From: Ascidiaceihabitans sp023955215
GTDB taxonomy: Bacteria; Pseudomonadota; Alphaproteobacteria; Rhodobacterales; Rhodobacteraceae
DNA length: 64,000 nt
NCBI GenBank assembly: GCA_943788345.1
Contig: CALSPX010000013.1
Location: 62,001 to 126,000 of the forward strand
Direction: 5' to 3'
Shown: positions 24,939-34,970 of the stretch, in pieces
How positions within the stretch are numbered: position 1 is the first letter of the stretch
How the letters are laid out: every line of letters starts with the position of its first letter
Notes under the pieces: model-generated
The model's input: the letters and a program-made list of their open reading frames with translations, nothing else
Databases searched by the model: none
What the model was told of the DNA's origin: nothing
Translations under genes and position numbers: made by a program

Positions 24939-25247
24939 ATGCGCTATGTTGCCCTAATGATCTTTTGCACCGCTTTGGCTGCTTGCAATACGCCGTCGAT
25001 CGGGTTTCGTGGCATTGATCCGGTTACGGTGACGGTTGAGGGATCAACCCTTGATGTGCGGGTGAAGGGAACCGTGGCAGAGGCGATCCGCACCAATATG
25101 CAATATGCGCCACGTATGGGCCCAATTGGGGGCCGTGCCTCAGTTGCGATTGAACAAGTCAGCGGGTGCAAAGTGAAGCGGTTCGGGGGCGATCAGGCTG
25201 TTATTGTCGCAGAGTTGGATTGCAAAAGCGGACAGCTTGGCAATTAG
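24939..25247 (+). CDS. Putative small lipoprotein
   Basis: 102 aa. The first 16 residues (MRYVALMIFCTALAAC) form a lipoprotein signal with lipobox LAAC, so lipidation at Cys16 and an outer-membrane or periplasmic location are inferred. The rest is a compact beta-rich domain of about 85 residues with two more cysteines (SGCKVKRF and ELDCKSG) that could pair. No family recognised with confidence. Ribosome site is weak. It precedes smc on the same strand by about 110 bp. Confidence 0.65.
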   Translation: MRYVALMIFCTALAACNTPSIGFRGIDPVTVTVEGSTLDVRVKGTVAEAIRTNMQYAPRMGPIGGRASVAIEQVSGCKVKRFGGDQAVIVAELDCKSGQLGN

Positions 25248-25355
25248 TTGTGGATAACTACCACACAATAGGCGTTTCAAAGGCGTAGTAATTGACACAA
25301 CCCCGTCTTTACCTTCAGGTTATTACTCCATGCGGAATCACAATAAGGGCAACAA

Positions 25356-28300
25356 TTGCGCTTTTCCAAACTGAAGCTGACGGGCTTTAAGAGCTTTGTA
25401 GACCCTACTGATTTGATCATCTCGGATGGTTTGACCGGTGTTGTGGGTCCGAACGGCTGTGGGAAATCCAATCTGCTAGAAGCGCTGCGTTGGGTCATGG
25501 GTGAAAATCGGCCTAAAGCCATGCGCGGTGGCGGTATGGATGACGTGATCTTTGCTGGTGCTGCAACGCGCCCCGCGCGCAATTTTGCCGAAGTTACTTT
25601 GCAAATAGATAACTCAGAACGCTTGGCCCCTACGGGGTTCAATGACTCTGACACGATGGACATTGTGCGCCGTATTACCCGTGATGTTGGCAGTGCCTAT
25701 AAAGCTGGCGGCAAAGACGTGCGTGCGCGTGATGTACAGATGTTGTTTGCAGATGCGTCAACCGGATCGCATTCCCCTGCATTGGTCCGTCAGGGGCAAA
25801 TTGCCGAACTGATCAACGCGAAACCAAAGAACCGTCGCCGTATTTTGGAAGAAGCCGCTGGCATTTCCGGCCTTTATCAGCGCCGTCATGAGGCGGAGTT
25901 AAAGCTTAAAGGTGCAGAGACCAATCTGGCCCGGGTGGACGATGTCATTGAACAACTTGCGAACCAGTTGGGGCAGTTAGCGCGCCAAGCCCGCCAAGCG
26001 GCGCGGTACCGCGAGATTGGTGAGGGATTACGCCGCACGGAAGGCATGTTGTTGTACCGTCGTTGGCGTGAAGCGGACGATGCGCGTGCGACTGCAGATG
26101 AAACGCTGCGCGGACGTGTGACCGAAGCCGCCCAAGCGCAAGCATTGGTTCAAACCGCTATCAAAGCACGCACTACTGCCGAAACAGCATTGCCGCCGAT
26201 GCGCGAGGAAGAGGCGATCGCAGCCGCGATCATGCAGCGACTTACCGTTCAGCGCGATACATTGGATGATCAAGAGGCCCAAGCGGTGCAGGTCATACAA
26301 ACCCTAACCAACCGCATTGCACAGTTGGGTCGCGATATTGAACGCGAGGGTGGTTTGAACCGCGATGCGGGTGAAACCATTGAGCGCCTTGAGTGGGAAG
26401 CGCGTGAACTTACCAAAGCCGGTGAGGGGCACGAGTCCCGTCTGGAAGAAGCCGCAGAAGGAGCGCGTGACGCTGCGCAAATGTTGCAAGCTTGCGAAGC
26501 TGAATTGGGCCAAAAAACCGAAGACGTTGCCCGTTTGGCTGCGCGCCACGGGTCTGCGCAACGTCTGTTAGACGACAATCGCAAGACCGAAGAAAAGTCA
26601 GAGGCAGAGGCGGGCAAAGCCCGTGAAGCCGTTGCGCAAAGTCATGCTGCTTTGAAAAAAGCAGGTGATGATTTTGAAGCCGCACAGTTGTCATCTGTGA
26701 GCGCCGAAGAAACTGCGCAACGTGCTGACAACGCGTTGAACGCTGCCGAGCAAGCGCGCGCCGAAACGCAATCGCGTGAATCTGATGCGCGTGCTGAACG
26801 CTCTGAGGCCGAAGGCGAAATGAATGCCCTTCGCGCAGAAACTGGCGCACTGGCAAAACTGGTTGAACGCGATACCGCAGAGGGTGGCCAAATTTTGGAT
26901 CGCCTTCAAGTGCAACAGGGGTTCGAAAAGGCCCTTGGTGCTGCATTGGCGGATGATTTGCGTGCGCCAGAGGTTGAGTTGGATGGGCCATCGGGTTGGG
27001 CAGTGATGCCGCCCTATGAAGAAGATCAACCTTTGCCTGATGGGATCACGCCGCTGACCCACCACGTGTCTGTACCTGACGTTTTGGTGCGGCGCATGAG
27101 CCAGATTGGTTTGGTCGACAGCGATGATGCGCAACGTTTGCAGCCATTGCTGAAACCGGGTCAGCGGTTGGTTTCACCCGAAGGTGATTTGTGGCGTTGG
27201 GATGGATTTCGTGCGTGGGCAGAAGATGCGCCAAGTGCGGCGGCATTACGTCTGCAACAGCTGAACCGTCTTGAGGAATTGAAGCAATCGCTTGAACAAG
27301 CGTCTAACCGTGCGGACGGTGCGCGGGGTGCGCATGAGACGCTGACGGCCCGATTGGCTGAGTTAAGTGAAGCAGATCGCGCCGCCCGTGAAGCGCGTCG
27401 TGAAGCAGATCGCATGGTTGCAGATGCTGGCCGTGCATTGAGCCGATCAGAAGCGGATCGCAATTTGGCAGAGGGCCGTTTGGAGTCCCTTGGGTTGGCC
27501 GTGAAACGCCACGAAGAAGAAGCGATGGGTGCGCGAACGCGGGTGCGCGAAGCAGAACGTGCTTTGGCGGATTTGGGTGATTTGGATGTGGAACGCGCCG
27601 CGGTTGAAGAGCAGCGCGTGACTGTTGAGGCTGCGCGTATAACAATGATTTCGCTGCGTTCACGCCACGACGAAGTCCGCCGTGAAGGCGATGCGCGATT
27701 GAAGCGTAGCCAAGAAGTGACCAAGGAAATCAGTGGTTGGCGTCACCGTTTGGAAACTGCGGAAAAACGCAGTGCCGAGTTGGTCGAACGTAAAGAAACC
27801 TCTGAAGCAGAACTGAAGGTGGCGAGTGCTGCCCCTGCTGAACTGGCTGCCAAACGTGATGAGCTAAGTCTTGCGATTTCAGAAGCTGAGGTGCGTAAAG
27901 TTGCCGCCACGGATGCACTGTCGGTGGGTGAGGGTGCCTTGCGTGAAGCGGCGATGAATGAACGTGATTGCGAGCGTTTGGCATCAGAAGCCCGCGAGGC
28001 CCGTGCCCGCGCAGAGGCCCGTTCTGAAGCTGCGCGTGAAACGGTGACTGCGGCGGCTGAACGTATTGCTGAGGAGCAGCAGAAAACGCCGAACCAATTG
28101 CTGACAGCGTTGGAAGTGAACCCCGATGAAATGCCAGCCTCGGAAGCATTAGAGGCAAGTGTGAATGCGTTGAAACGTCAACGCGATGCATTGGGGGCCG
28201 TGAATTTGCGCGCCGAAGAAGATGCGCTTGAGGTGCAAGTCGAGCATGACAACTTGGTCGGTGAAAAGGCGGATCTTGAGGAAGCGATCAAGACACTTCG

Positions 28301-28811
28301 CAGTGGTATTGCCAGCTTGAACCGCGAGGGGCGCGAGCGCCTGTTGACCGCGTTTGAGCAGGTGAATACCAACTTTACGCAGCTGTTTACGCATCTGTTT
28401 GGTGGTGGTGAGGCGAACCTTGTGATGGTCGAAAGTGACGACCCGTTGGAAGCCGGACTTGAGATCATGTGCCAACCGCCCGGAAAGAAACTGAGTACGC
28501 TTAGTTTGTTGTCGGGCGGCGAACAAACGTTGACCGCGATGGCGTTGATCTTTGCCGTCTTCCTGGCGAACCCTGCACCGATTTGTGTGTTGGACGAGGT
28601 CGACGCGCCTTTGGATGATGCCAACGTGACCCGTTTCTGCGACCTGTTGGATGAGATGTGCCGCCAGACGGATACGCGGTTCCTGATCATCACACACCAC
28701 GCGGTGACCATGGCCCGTATGGACCGCTTGTTTGGTGTCACAATGGCAGAACAAGGCGTGAGTCAATTGGTGTCTGTTGATTTGAAAAAGGCATCGGCGA
28801 TGGTGGGCTAA
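25356..28811 (+). CDS. smc: Chromosome segregation protein SMC
   Basis: 1151-aa condensin ATPase that compacts and separates chromosomes. Walker A GPNGCGKSN at 32-40; two long coiled-coil arms rich in Glu, Ala and Arg (about 170-500 and 650-980) around a hinge region (about 500-640); signature LLSGGEQTLTAMAL and Walker B CVLDEVDAPLDDAN near the C-terminus. The start is TTG 25356: AAGGG lies six bases upstream and the protein then begins MRFSKLKLTGFKSFVDPT as in relatives. A 15-bp-stem terminator follows. No scpA/scpB nearby. Confidence 0.96.
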   Translation: MRFSKLKLTGFKSFVDPTDLIISDGLTGVVGPNGCGKSNLLEALRWVMGENRPKAMRGGGMDDVIFAGAATRPARNFAEVTLQIDNSERLAPTGFNDSDTMDIVRRITRDVGSAYKAGGKDVRARDVQMLFADASTGSHSPALVRQGQIAELINAKPKNRRRILEEAAGISGLYQRRHEAELKLKGAETNLARVDDVIEQLANQLGQLARQARQAARYREIGEGLRRTEGMLLYRRWREADDARATADETLRGRVTEAAQAQALVQTAIKARTTAETALPPMREEEAIAAAIMQRLTVQRDTLDDQEAQAVQVIQTLTNRIAQLGRDIEREGGLNRDAGETIERLEWEARELTKAGEGHESRLEEAAEGARDAAQMLQACEAELGQKTEDVARLAARHGSAQRLLDDNRKTEEKSEAEAGKAREAVAQSHAALKKAGDDFEAAQLSSVSAEETAQRADNALNAAEQARAETQSRESDARAERSEAEGEMNALRAETGALAKLVERDTAEGGQILDRLQVQQGFEKALGAALADDLRAPEVELDGPSGWAVMPPYEEDQPLPDGITPLTHHVSVPDVLVRRMSQIGLVDSDDAQRLQPLLKPGQRLVSPEGDLWRWDGFRAWAEDAPSAAALRLQQLNRLEELKQSLEQASNRADGARGAHETLTARLAELSEADRAAREARREADRMVADAGRALSRSEADRNLAEGRLESLGLAVKRHEEEAMGARTRVREAERALADLGDLDVERAAVEEQRVTVEAARITMISLRSRHDEVRREGDARLKRSQEVTKEISGWRHRLETAEKRSAELVERKETSEAELKVASAAPAELAAKRDELSLAISEAEVRKVAATDALSVGEGALREAAMNERDCERLASEAREARARAEARSEAARETVTAAAERIAEEQQKTPNQLLTALEVNPDEMPASEALEASVNALKRQRDALGAVNLRAEEDALEVQVEHDNLVGEKADLEEAIKTLRSGIASLNREGRERLLTAFEQVNTNFTQLFTHLFGGGEANLVMVESDDPLEAGLEIMCQPPGKKLSTLSLLSGGEQTLTAMALIFAVFLANPAPICVLDEVDAPLDDANVTRFCDLLDEMCRQTDTRFLIITHHAVTMARMDRLFGVTMAEQGVSQLVSVDLKKASAMVG

Positions 28812-28844
28812 GACCCCAGTTTCGCGTCATTCCTATTTTAAAAG

Positions 28845-28880
28845 ATAAGCCCCGCAGAGTATGTGCTCTGCGGGGCTTAT
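28845..28880. terminator. Bidirectional terminator after smc
   Basis: ATAAGCCCCGCAGAG (28845-28859) pairs perfectly with CTCTGCGGGGCTTAT (28866-28880); six-base loop, 15-bp stem, then TTGATTT. It separates smc from the convergent lytic transglycosylase gene and can serve both. Confidence 0.9.
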
Positions 28881-28922
28881 TTGATTTAGGACCAGATCAT
28901 AGATCCAACCCGTGAAATCGAT

Positions 28923-30083
28923 TTATAGGTTGTTCAGCAGCGTCGGTGTTGGCCATGCATCGGCTGGCAGGCCAAGGCGCTGTTGTTCTGCTTGAACTGC
29001 ATCGCGTGTACGTGCGCCCAAAATGCCATCGATTTTGCCAACGTTATATCCACGCTTTTGTAATTTGGATTGCAGGCGTTTCATGCTTTCACCCTGAAGG
29101 CCCTGATCCGGATTTCCAGCGTCATAAGCCGAGGCACCTTGTAGGCGTGTTGCAAAGTAGGCTGCTGTGAGAACGTAGGTGAATGATTGGTTCCATTCAA
29201 AGTAAACGTTGAAGTTTGGGTAGGCTAGGAATGCTGGGCCCTTGTGACCTTGTGGCAAGATCAGAGACGCTGGAAGGTTGGCAAGTTTGCCTTCACGTGC
29301 CCGAATACCCATTGCCTGCCAGTCGCGAACGGACATGGTGGTGCCCAAGCCGCTTTTTGACCAATCCATATCGTTTGGCACGGTCACTTCTTGCAGCCAT
29401 GGTTGGCCTGCGTTCCAACCCAAGTGCTGCAACATCTTGCCGCCTGACGTTAGCGCATCCGGAGCAGATGTCTTGAGCGATACGCGGCCGTCGCCGTCGG
29501 CATCCACACCGTTTTCCAAGATATCGCGCGGCAACATTTGCACCATTCCGATTTCACCTGCCCATGCACCTGTTGTGCGTTCTGGATCAAATTGGCCGCG
29601 TTCATAAAGTGTCATCGCCGCGAAAACCTGTGGGCGGAACAATTCTGGTCGGCGGCAATCATGGGCCAATGTGACCAGAGCGTTGGCGGTGTTAAAGTCA
29701 CCTTGGAACGCGCCGTAATCAGTTTCAAAAGCCCAGAACGCCAACAGCACGTTGCGGTTTACGCCGTATGTGGATTCGACGTTATCAAACACGCGATCAA
29801 AGCGTTTGGCGTTTGAGCGACCTGAGTTGATCCGGTTTGATGAAATCAATCGGCGTGAAAATTCGATGAATGGTTTCTGGAAAACACCTTGGGCGCGATC
29901 AGCCTTTAGGACGCTGCCATCTTTACGGATGCCCGACAGGAACGCATCCGCTTTCGCGGGTGAAATACCTTGCGCGACGGCTTCGAACTTTAGTCCGTTT
30001 TTGAAGCTATTGAAGGAGCCACCACATTCGGCGTGGGCCGCGAGTGGCAAGAGGAGGGCAGCGGTTAAAGCAAGTATGCGCAT
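28923..30083 (-). CDS. Lytic murein transglycosylase (MltB/SltB type) with peptidoglycan-binding domain
   Basis: 386 aa. A signal peptide (MRILALTAALLLPLAAHA) precedes a catalytic domain in which WAFETDYGAF carries the presumed catalytic Glu and GEIGMVQMLPRDI the second conserved motif. The C-terminal 60 residues (MKRLQSKLQKRGYNVGKIDG) are a PG_binding_1 repeat. It cleaves glycan strands to 1,6-anhydro ends in the periplasm. The frame runs open to 30350, but ATG 30083 gives the signal peptide directly. It begins 11 bases after cbiB, so it may share the cobC-cbiB transcript. Confidence 0.9.
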   Translation of the reverse strand: MRILALTAALLLPLAAHAECGGSFNSFKNGLKFEAVAQGISPAKADAFLSGIRKDGSVLKADRAQGVFQKPFIEFSRRLISSNRINSGRSNAKRFDRVFDNVESTYGVNRNVLLAFWAFETDYGAFQGDFNTANALVTLAHDCRRPELFRPQVFAAMTLYERGQFDPERTTGAWAGEIGMVQMLPRDILENGVDADGDGRVSLKTSAPDALTSGGKMLQHLGWNAGQPWLQEVTVPNDMDWSKSGLGTTMSVRDWQAMGIRAREGKLANLPASLILPQGHKGPAFLAYPNFNVYFEWNQSFTYVLTAAYFATRLQGASAYDAGNPDQGLQGESMKRLQSKLQKRGYNVGKIDGILGARTRDAVQAEQQRLGLPADAWPTPTLLNNL

Positions 30084-30094
30084 ATTGGTGTCCG

Positions 30095-31003
30095 TTATAA
30101 AATGGTTAGGATGATGGTGAATAAAAGTGCGATGCCCCATGCTTTCCATAGCATAGAGCATGCGGCGTCGATGTTTGATGGTCCCGCAGACTGATTTCCC
30201 GTTGGATGTACGAATGGGAAATCTTGCATCTGCCCTTCGTAGGCGCGTGGGCCTGATAGTGCGATGTCGATGGCGCGTGCCATTGCCGCTTCGGGCCAGC
30301 CTGCGTTTGGTGAGCGGTGAAGTTTTGCGTCGGCGATGATGTCGCGCCATTGGCTGTGAACGCCAGCGGGCAATGCGATAAGTGCTGCGGTGATCCGTGC
30401 AGGGATCAGGTTTAGCAGATCGTCAAAGCGGGCAGAGGCCCATCCGAAATCGGCGTGCCGTTCGGTTTTGTAGCCGATCATGCTGTCCGCGGTATTGACG
30501 ATTTTATAGACCATTAAACCTGGTAATCCGCCGACCAGGAACCAAAAGGCCGGTGCGATCACACCGTCACTCAGGTTTTCTGCCGCGCTTTCAATTGCGC
30601 CGCGTGCCACGGCGGGTTGATCCATGTGTGCAGTGTCGCGCCCCACGATCATGGCGACCGTTTTGCGGCCCTCATCAAGGGAGATGCGCAGGGCATCTGC
30701 AACCTGTTGGACATGCTGAACCAAGGATTTTTGGGCGAGTAGAATTGCAGTGACTAAGATGGTAACGATCCCGCCAAACAAGCTGATGAGATACCCCAAG
30801 AGCGCTGCGCCAGTCACGAGGGCGAGAAGCGTCAGAACGCCGTTGATTTTGGCATTTTCACCGCTGTTGTATTGTTCGTCACACCACTTGATCAGGTTAC
30901 CCATAAGCACGGCGGGATGTGGGGCCCTGTGCCATAACCATTTGGGTTCACCAAGAATAGCATCAAGGATCATCGCGAAAAAGAGAAGGGCTGCGGTGCT
31001 CAT
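30095..31003 (-). CDS. cobD: Adenosylcobinamide-phosphate synthase CbiB/CobD
   Basis: Integral membrane protein of cobalamin synthesis that joins the aminopropanol (phosphate) arm to adenosylcobyric acid; 302 aa with four or five hydrophobic stretches. Family motifs: DAILGEPKWLWHRAPHPAVLMG at the N-terminus, VGRDTAHMDQPAVARGAIESAAENLSDG in the middle, and KTERHADFGWASARFDDLLN. Overlaps cobC by four bases. Naming follows the aerobic (Pseudomonas) scheme; cbiB in the Salmonella scheme. Confidence 0.93.
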   Translation of the reverse strand: MSTAALLFFAMILDAILGEPKWLWHRAPHPAVLMGNLIKWCDEQYNSGENAKINGVLTLLALVTGAALLGYLISLFGGIVTILVTAILLAQKSLVQHVQQVADALRISLDEGRKTVAMIVGRDTAHMDQPAVARGAIESAAENLSDGVIAPAFWFLVGGLPGLMVYKIVNTADSMIGYKTERHADFGWASARFDDLLNLIPARITAALIALPAGVHSQWRDIIADAKLHRSPNAGWPEAAMARAIDIALSGPRAYEGQMQDFPFVHPTGNQSAGPSNIDAACSMLWKAWGIALLFTIILTIL

Positions 31004-31935
31004 AACGCGTCCTCAATACGTGACCAGTCCATCGGGTGCGGCAAGCCAAGGCGCAGCCAGCGCGTGCTGTAGGGAAAAATGCGCGACCAGATTTGGGATT
31101 GGGCGAGACGGTTCTGCCATTCTGCTGCGTCCCCTACATCATACAACCTAAACAAGGTTGTGCCGCCAACAACGGTGGCACCCTTTGCAGTCATAAGTTG
31201 GTCAAGTTTCGCGGCATCTTTTTCTAGGCGCATGCGTGTTTGGTTGGCCCAATCGTGATCCCTGAGTGCCTGCGCGCCAATTGCTAATGCCGGACCGGAG
31301 ACGGGCCATGGGCCTAACATGGTTTTCAGTTGTTCAATCAACGCCGGTTCGCCAATGGCAAAGCCAAGGCGCAGCCCTGCAAGGCCCCAGAATTTACCAA
31401 AGCTTTTCAATACAACTGTGCCGGGTTCAGCAGCGTGTTGGATCAACGACTGCAGAGGCATTACATCGCAAAAGCTTTCGTCGATAATCCGCAACGGTGC
31501 TTTGATCTGATCAATCGACCAGATGCGGCCGTCAGGGTTGTTGGGATGAACAACGACTTGCGCAGCAGCTGCGCCATCCGTTTTCCAACCCGCCAATTCA
31601 AACGCGCTGGCGTGTTCGTTATACGTTGGGCCCGCGATATCAACTGATGCTGTTGGGGCAAGTCGTGGCATGTTTGCTATGAGGGAAGATGCACCTGGGG
31701 CGGCCAGAATTGCAGCTGTGTCAGGTACATTCCAAAATGCACGCGCTGCATCTGTGAGGTTGGTTGCGGCGGTTTGATCGGGTAGTGCGGTCCATGCGTC
31801 AGGTTGAATTCCAGATACGCCATAGGGCAGGGGATTGATCCCAGTCGATAGATCAATCCAATCAGTGCGGTTGCCGCCGTATTGGCGTGCAGCACCGTCC
31901 AGTCCACCACCGTGATCGTTACTCTTTTTGGTCAA
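31000..31935 (-). CDS. cobC: Threonine-phosphate decarboxylase-like aminotransferase (cobalamin synthesis)
   Basis: PLP enzyme of aminotransferase fold I, 311 aa, that supplies (R)-1-aminopropan-2-ol phosphate for the nucleotide loop of cobalamin. The N-terminal HGGGLDGAARQYGGNRTDWIDLSTGINP is characteristic of CobC; the PLP lysine is in VLKSFGKFWGLAGLRLGF. The start is TTG 31935, since no other start codon lies before the conserved HGGGLD; its ribosome site is weak. Four-base overlap with cobD downstream shows coupling. Confidence 0.9.
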   Translation of the reverse strand: MTKKSNDHGGGLDGAARQYGGNRTDWIDLSTGINPLPYGVSGIQPDAWTALPDQTAATNLTDAARAFWNVPDTAAILAAPGASSLIANMPRLAPTASVDIAGPTYNEHASAFELAGWKTDGAAAAQVVVHPNNPDGRIWSIDQIKAPLRIIDESFCDVMPLQSLIQHAAEPGTVVLKSFGKFWGLAGLRLGFAIGEPALIEQLKTMLGPWPVSGPALAIGAQALRDHDWANQTRMRLEKDAAKLDQLMTAKGATVVGGTTLFRLYDVGDAAEWQNRLAQSQIWSRIFPYSTRWLRLGLPHPMDWSRIEDAL

Positions 31936-32102
31936 GATTGAGCTCTTTCACAGTCAATTAGAACAACATGTTTCGCCGTTGTTTAATCTAAAAGAAGTGA
32001 AAACCCTATCATTATCAAGTGAGTTTCCCAAAGTTCGTCAATTCCGGTTTCTGTCGCATAGATGTTAGGGTTTTGGGCAACAAAAACCGTTGATGCGCAG
32101 CG

Positions 32103-33077
32103 CTATCCGCGGCCGTGTGGGGCCATTAGGTCTAGCGTTGGATTGATGGGGATGATCCGGTTTGGGTTTATGTTTTCGTGGCTGTAATGATAGTGGCGCA
32201 CGATATGGTCCATGTTGACGGTTTCTGCGACGCCCTCAACTTGATAAAGCTCACGGGTGTAGGCCCATAGATTGGGGTAATCTACGATACGTTTTTTGTT
32301 ACACTTAAAGTGCAGATGATAAACGGCGTCAAAGCGGATTAGGGTCGTGAACAACCGCCAATCTGCTTCTGTCAGGCGATCCCCAAGCAAATAGCGTTTT
32401 GTGCTTAGGCGATCTTCGATCCAGTCTAATGTGTCGAACAACGGATGCACGGCCTCGTCGTAAGCTGCCTGTGATGTGGCGAACCCGCAGCGGTAGACGC
32501 CATTGTTTAGCGTATCGTAGATCCGTGCATTCACAACTTCGATGTCGTTATGCATGTGCTGGGGCCACAGATCAACGGTGTTGCCTGTCACGTCGTTGAA
32601 CGCGGTGTTGAACATCCGGATAATTTCGGAACTTTCGTTACTAACAATCTTGTTCTGCTGTTTGTCCCAAAGGATTGGCACGGTAACGCGGCCAGAAAAC
32701 GTCGCGTCTGCGCGGGTGTAGATGTCACGGGCAAATTGCAGATCAAACAAGGTGTCCCCAGTCGCACCGTATTCGTCTTTTTCAAAGGACCAACCATCTG
32801 ACAACATGTCGGGGTGAACAGTTGAGATAGTGATGTGGTCGCTGAGGTCTTTGATCTGGCGGAAGATCAGTGCGCGGTGTGCCCATGGGCATGCATCACT
32901 GACATACATGTGGTAGCGGCCTGTTTCTGCCTTGAACCCGCTGATACCTGATGGGCCTGCTGATCCATCGGCGGTAATCCAGTTGCGGAATTTCGCCTGT
33001 GAGCGTTCAAATTTGCCGCCAGCCGATTTGGTGTCGTACCAAGTGTCGTGCCAAACGCCGTCAACCAATAATCCCAT
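32103..33077 (-). CDS. Glutathionyl-hydroquinone reductase (YqjG/ECM4 family)
   Basis: 324-aa Xi-class glutathione transferase that reduces glutathionyl-hydroquinones. Catalytic Cys63 lies in DACPWAHR, the same position as in E. coli YqjG; the N-terminal thioredoxin fold ends near 170 and a C-terminal helical domain follows with RYLLGDRLTEADWRLF. Length and the GVYRCGFATSQAAYDEA segment also fit. Cytoplasmic; likely detoxifies quinones. About 167 bp separate it from cobC, with no gene in between. Confidence 0.92.
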   Translation of the reverse strand: MGLLVDGVWHDTWYDTKSAGGKFERSQAKFRNWITADGSAGPSGISGFKAETGRYHMYVSDACPWAHRALIFRQIKDLSDHITISTVHPDMLSDGWSFEKDEYGATGDTLFDLQFARDIYTRADATFSGRVTVPILWDKQQNKIVSNESSEIIRMFNTAFNDVTGNTVDLWPQHMHNDIEVVNARIYDTLNNGVYRCGFATSQAAYDEAVHPLFDTLDWIEDRLSTKRYLLGDRLTEADWRLFTTLIRFDAVYHLHFKCNKKRIVDYPNLWAYTRELYQVEGVAETVNMDHIVRHYHYSHENINPNRIIPINPTLDLMAPHGRG

Positions 33078-33274
33078 TAAACCACTCCAAATATTGTTAA
33101 TTTAGGGCTAAATGGTTGTGTGCCCTGTGGATAGTGATTTTCGCGCTCATGGGTTCTGCGCTGGCGCACATGTCTTTTGAGCGGTGAAGCGATATCTTAA
33201 GTCTGTTACAAAGATTTAACTTGCAGCTGCTAATGCATAGGTCATTGTTACGTTACTCAAATAGGGGAAGTCGG

Positions 33275-33628
33275 ATGACAACATTTGTTCCAAAAGAAGT
33301 TCAGGCAGGTCTAGACCGTGCCCGATTGGCGCGGATGAAAAAGGCGTCGCGTTTGCGCATCTCTGTTGATGACAAGACCTATAAAGTGCTGCGTATGTGG
33401 AAGACTGGGTTTTCTATCGATGCGGAAACAGCCCCACAATTGCGTGGATTGGTTGACTTATATGATGGTGCGATCCACTTGTTCCAATGTCTGATCATTG
33501 CGAACGAGCGGGATGAGGACGAGATGCTATTTGAATTCAAACGCTTGACTGCGGTGTCCGAACAGCCGGCTATCGACTTTGTGCGTGATCCAGATGCGCC
33601 AATCGCATTGCTGGGCCGCGCTAGCTAA
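33275..33628 (+). CDS. Conserved hypothetical protein (117 aa)
   Basis: 117 aa, soluble, Arg/Lys-rich N-terminal half (LDRARLARMKKASRLRISVD) and a helical second half (LVDLYDGAIHLFQCLIIANE). No motif I can name. GGGGAAG upstream of ATG 33275 and the terminator after its stop show that it is an independent single-gene unit; earlier in-frame codons lack a ribosome site. The basic start could contact nucleic acid, but this is only composition. Confidence 0.7.
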   Translation: MTTFVPKEVQAGLDRARLARMKKASRLRISVDDKTYKVLRMWKTGFSIDAETAPQLRGLVDLYDGAIHLFQCLIIANERDEDEMLFEFKRLTAVSEQPAIDFVRDPDAPIALLGRAS

Positions 33629-33665
33629 GCCAACGCCCAATCGGTTAGAAATATTGAGTTAAGTT

Positions 33666-33689
33666 AAGGCGCGGTTGAAACCGCGCCTT
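33666..33689. terminator. Bidirectional terminator
   Basis: AAGGCGCGG, loop TTGAAA, CCGCGCCTT, followed by TGTTCGTTTT on the plus strand. It lies between the convergent hypothetical gene and the PatB-type gene. Confidence 0.85.
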
Positions 33690-33697
33690 TGTTCGTT

Positions 33698-34867
33698 TTA
33701 CTGAAGGTCGCCAAAGGCTTTCGCCAAACGATCAACGGCTTCTTGAACGCGTGAACGTGGTGTCGCGATGTTGAAGCGCAGGAACGTATCACCACCTGTG
33801 CCAAATGTTGGTCCGTGGTTCACAGCAATCTGCGCGTCTTTTTCAACGCGTTTGGTGAAGTCCTCGCGGCTCATTCCTGTGCCGTCGAAATCCACCCAAG
33901 ACAGATATGTTGCCTCTAAATTCATTGAGGCAAGGCCGGGAATGGCATTCACGCCCGCATCAAAGAGTTTGCGATTTCCATCAAGGTATTCAACCAACCC
34001 ATCAACCCACGTAGCACCTTCAGGTGAATAAGCGGCTGTAGCCATGAACAGACCAAATGAGTTGGCCGACAAGCCCAACGCAGCCATACGTCCCGCGAAT
34101 TTGGCGCGCAAATCAGGGTCTTCGATTATAACGTTGCCAGAGTGTGAACCGGCGATGTTGAAGGTCTTCGTTGTGGCCGTCATCATCACCAAACGATCAG
34201 TGATATCGTCAATGTGGGTCATTGGAATATGTGTGCTGCCCGGCATGACCAGATCGTGGTGAATTTCATCAGACACAAGGATCAAATCGTGACGCTTTGC
34301 GAAATCTGCAACGCCTTGCAACTCTGACCTGGACCAAACGCGTCCGCCTGGATTGTGCGGTGAGCATAGGATCACCATCTTTTCTGAACCCGTCATTTGC
34401 GCATCATATGCGTCAAAATCCATTTCAAAGCGGCCATTGTTATTGGTCAGCTCGCATTCAACAACCTTACGACCTGCGGCGTTAATAACCTTCGCAAATG
34501 CGTGGTAGACTGGCGTGAACAAGACAACGCCGTCGCCTGCAGATGTAAACGCATCGACACACATTGCCGTTCCGTTGACCAAGCCGTGGGTCGTAAAGAT
34601 CCATGACGGATCAACTTTCCAGTTGTGGCGCGTTTCCATCCACCAGTTGATGGATTCCTTGTATTTGGAATCGTCCCCAAAATAGCCCATCACCCCGTGA
34701 TCAACTTGTCCTTGAACTGCATCCAAAACGCATTGGGGCGGACGGAAGTCCATATCAGCGACCCACATAGCAAGACCGGTGTCCGTTGGGACGCCATAGA
34801 TTTCTTCCATCATGTCCCATTTTACACAATGGCTGCCGCGGCGGTCGATGATATCGTCAAAGCTCAT
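33698..34867 (-). CDS. PatB/MalY-type C-S lyase (cystathionine beta-lyase-like aminotransferase)
   Basis: 389-aa fold-type I PLP enzyme. Typical PatB features: N-terminal RRGSHCVKWDMMEEIYGVP, MWVADMDFRPP, the NPGGRVW segment, and the PLP lysine in TATTKTFNIAGSHSGN. Such enzymes split C-S bonds in cystathionine or cysteine conjugates to pyruvate, ammonia and a thiol. ATG 34867 has GGAG eight bases upstream. It is divergent from the def cluster across about 100 bp. Confidence 0.9.
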   Translation of the reverse strand: MSFDDIIDRRGSHCVKWDMMEEIYGVPTDTGLAMWVADMDFRPPQCVLDAVQGQVDHGVMGYFGDDSKYKESINWWMETRHNWKVDPSWIFTTHGLVNGTAMCVDAFTSAGDGVVLFTPVYHAFAKVINAAGRKVVECELTNNNGRFEMDFDAYDAQMTGSEKMVILCSPHNPGGRVWSRSELQGVADFAKRHDLILVSDEIHHDLVMPGSTHIPMTHIDDITDRLVMMTATTKTFNIAGSHSGNVIIEDPDLRAKFAGRMAALGLSANSFGLFMATAAYSPEGATWVDGLVEYLDGNRKLFDAGVNAIPGLASMNLEATYLSWVDFDGTGMSREDFTKRVEKDAQIAVNHGPTFGTGGDTFLRFNIATPRSRVQEAVDRLAKAFGDLQ

Positions 34868-34970
34868 GGGGGTGTCTCCACTATCTTGCTGGGTTTTTGC
34901 CAAGCTAACGGGATATGGCAGGGTTGCAAGAGGCGTTGCGCGGGACGGCACATTGTCCTACATCACTGCC

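Noticed and set aside
26410..26991. Minus-strand frames inside smc (also 28149-28766)
   Set aside because: Antisense to long coiled-coil coding sequence, His/Gln/Arg-rich translation, no ribosome sites.
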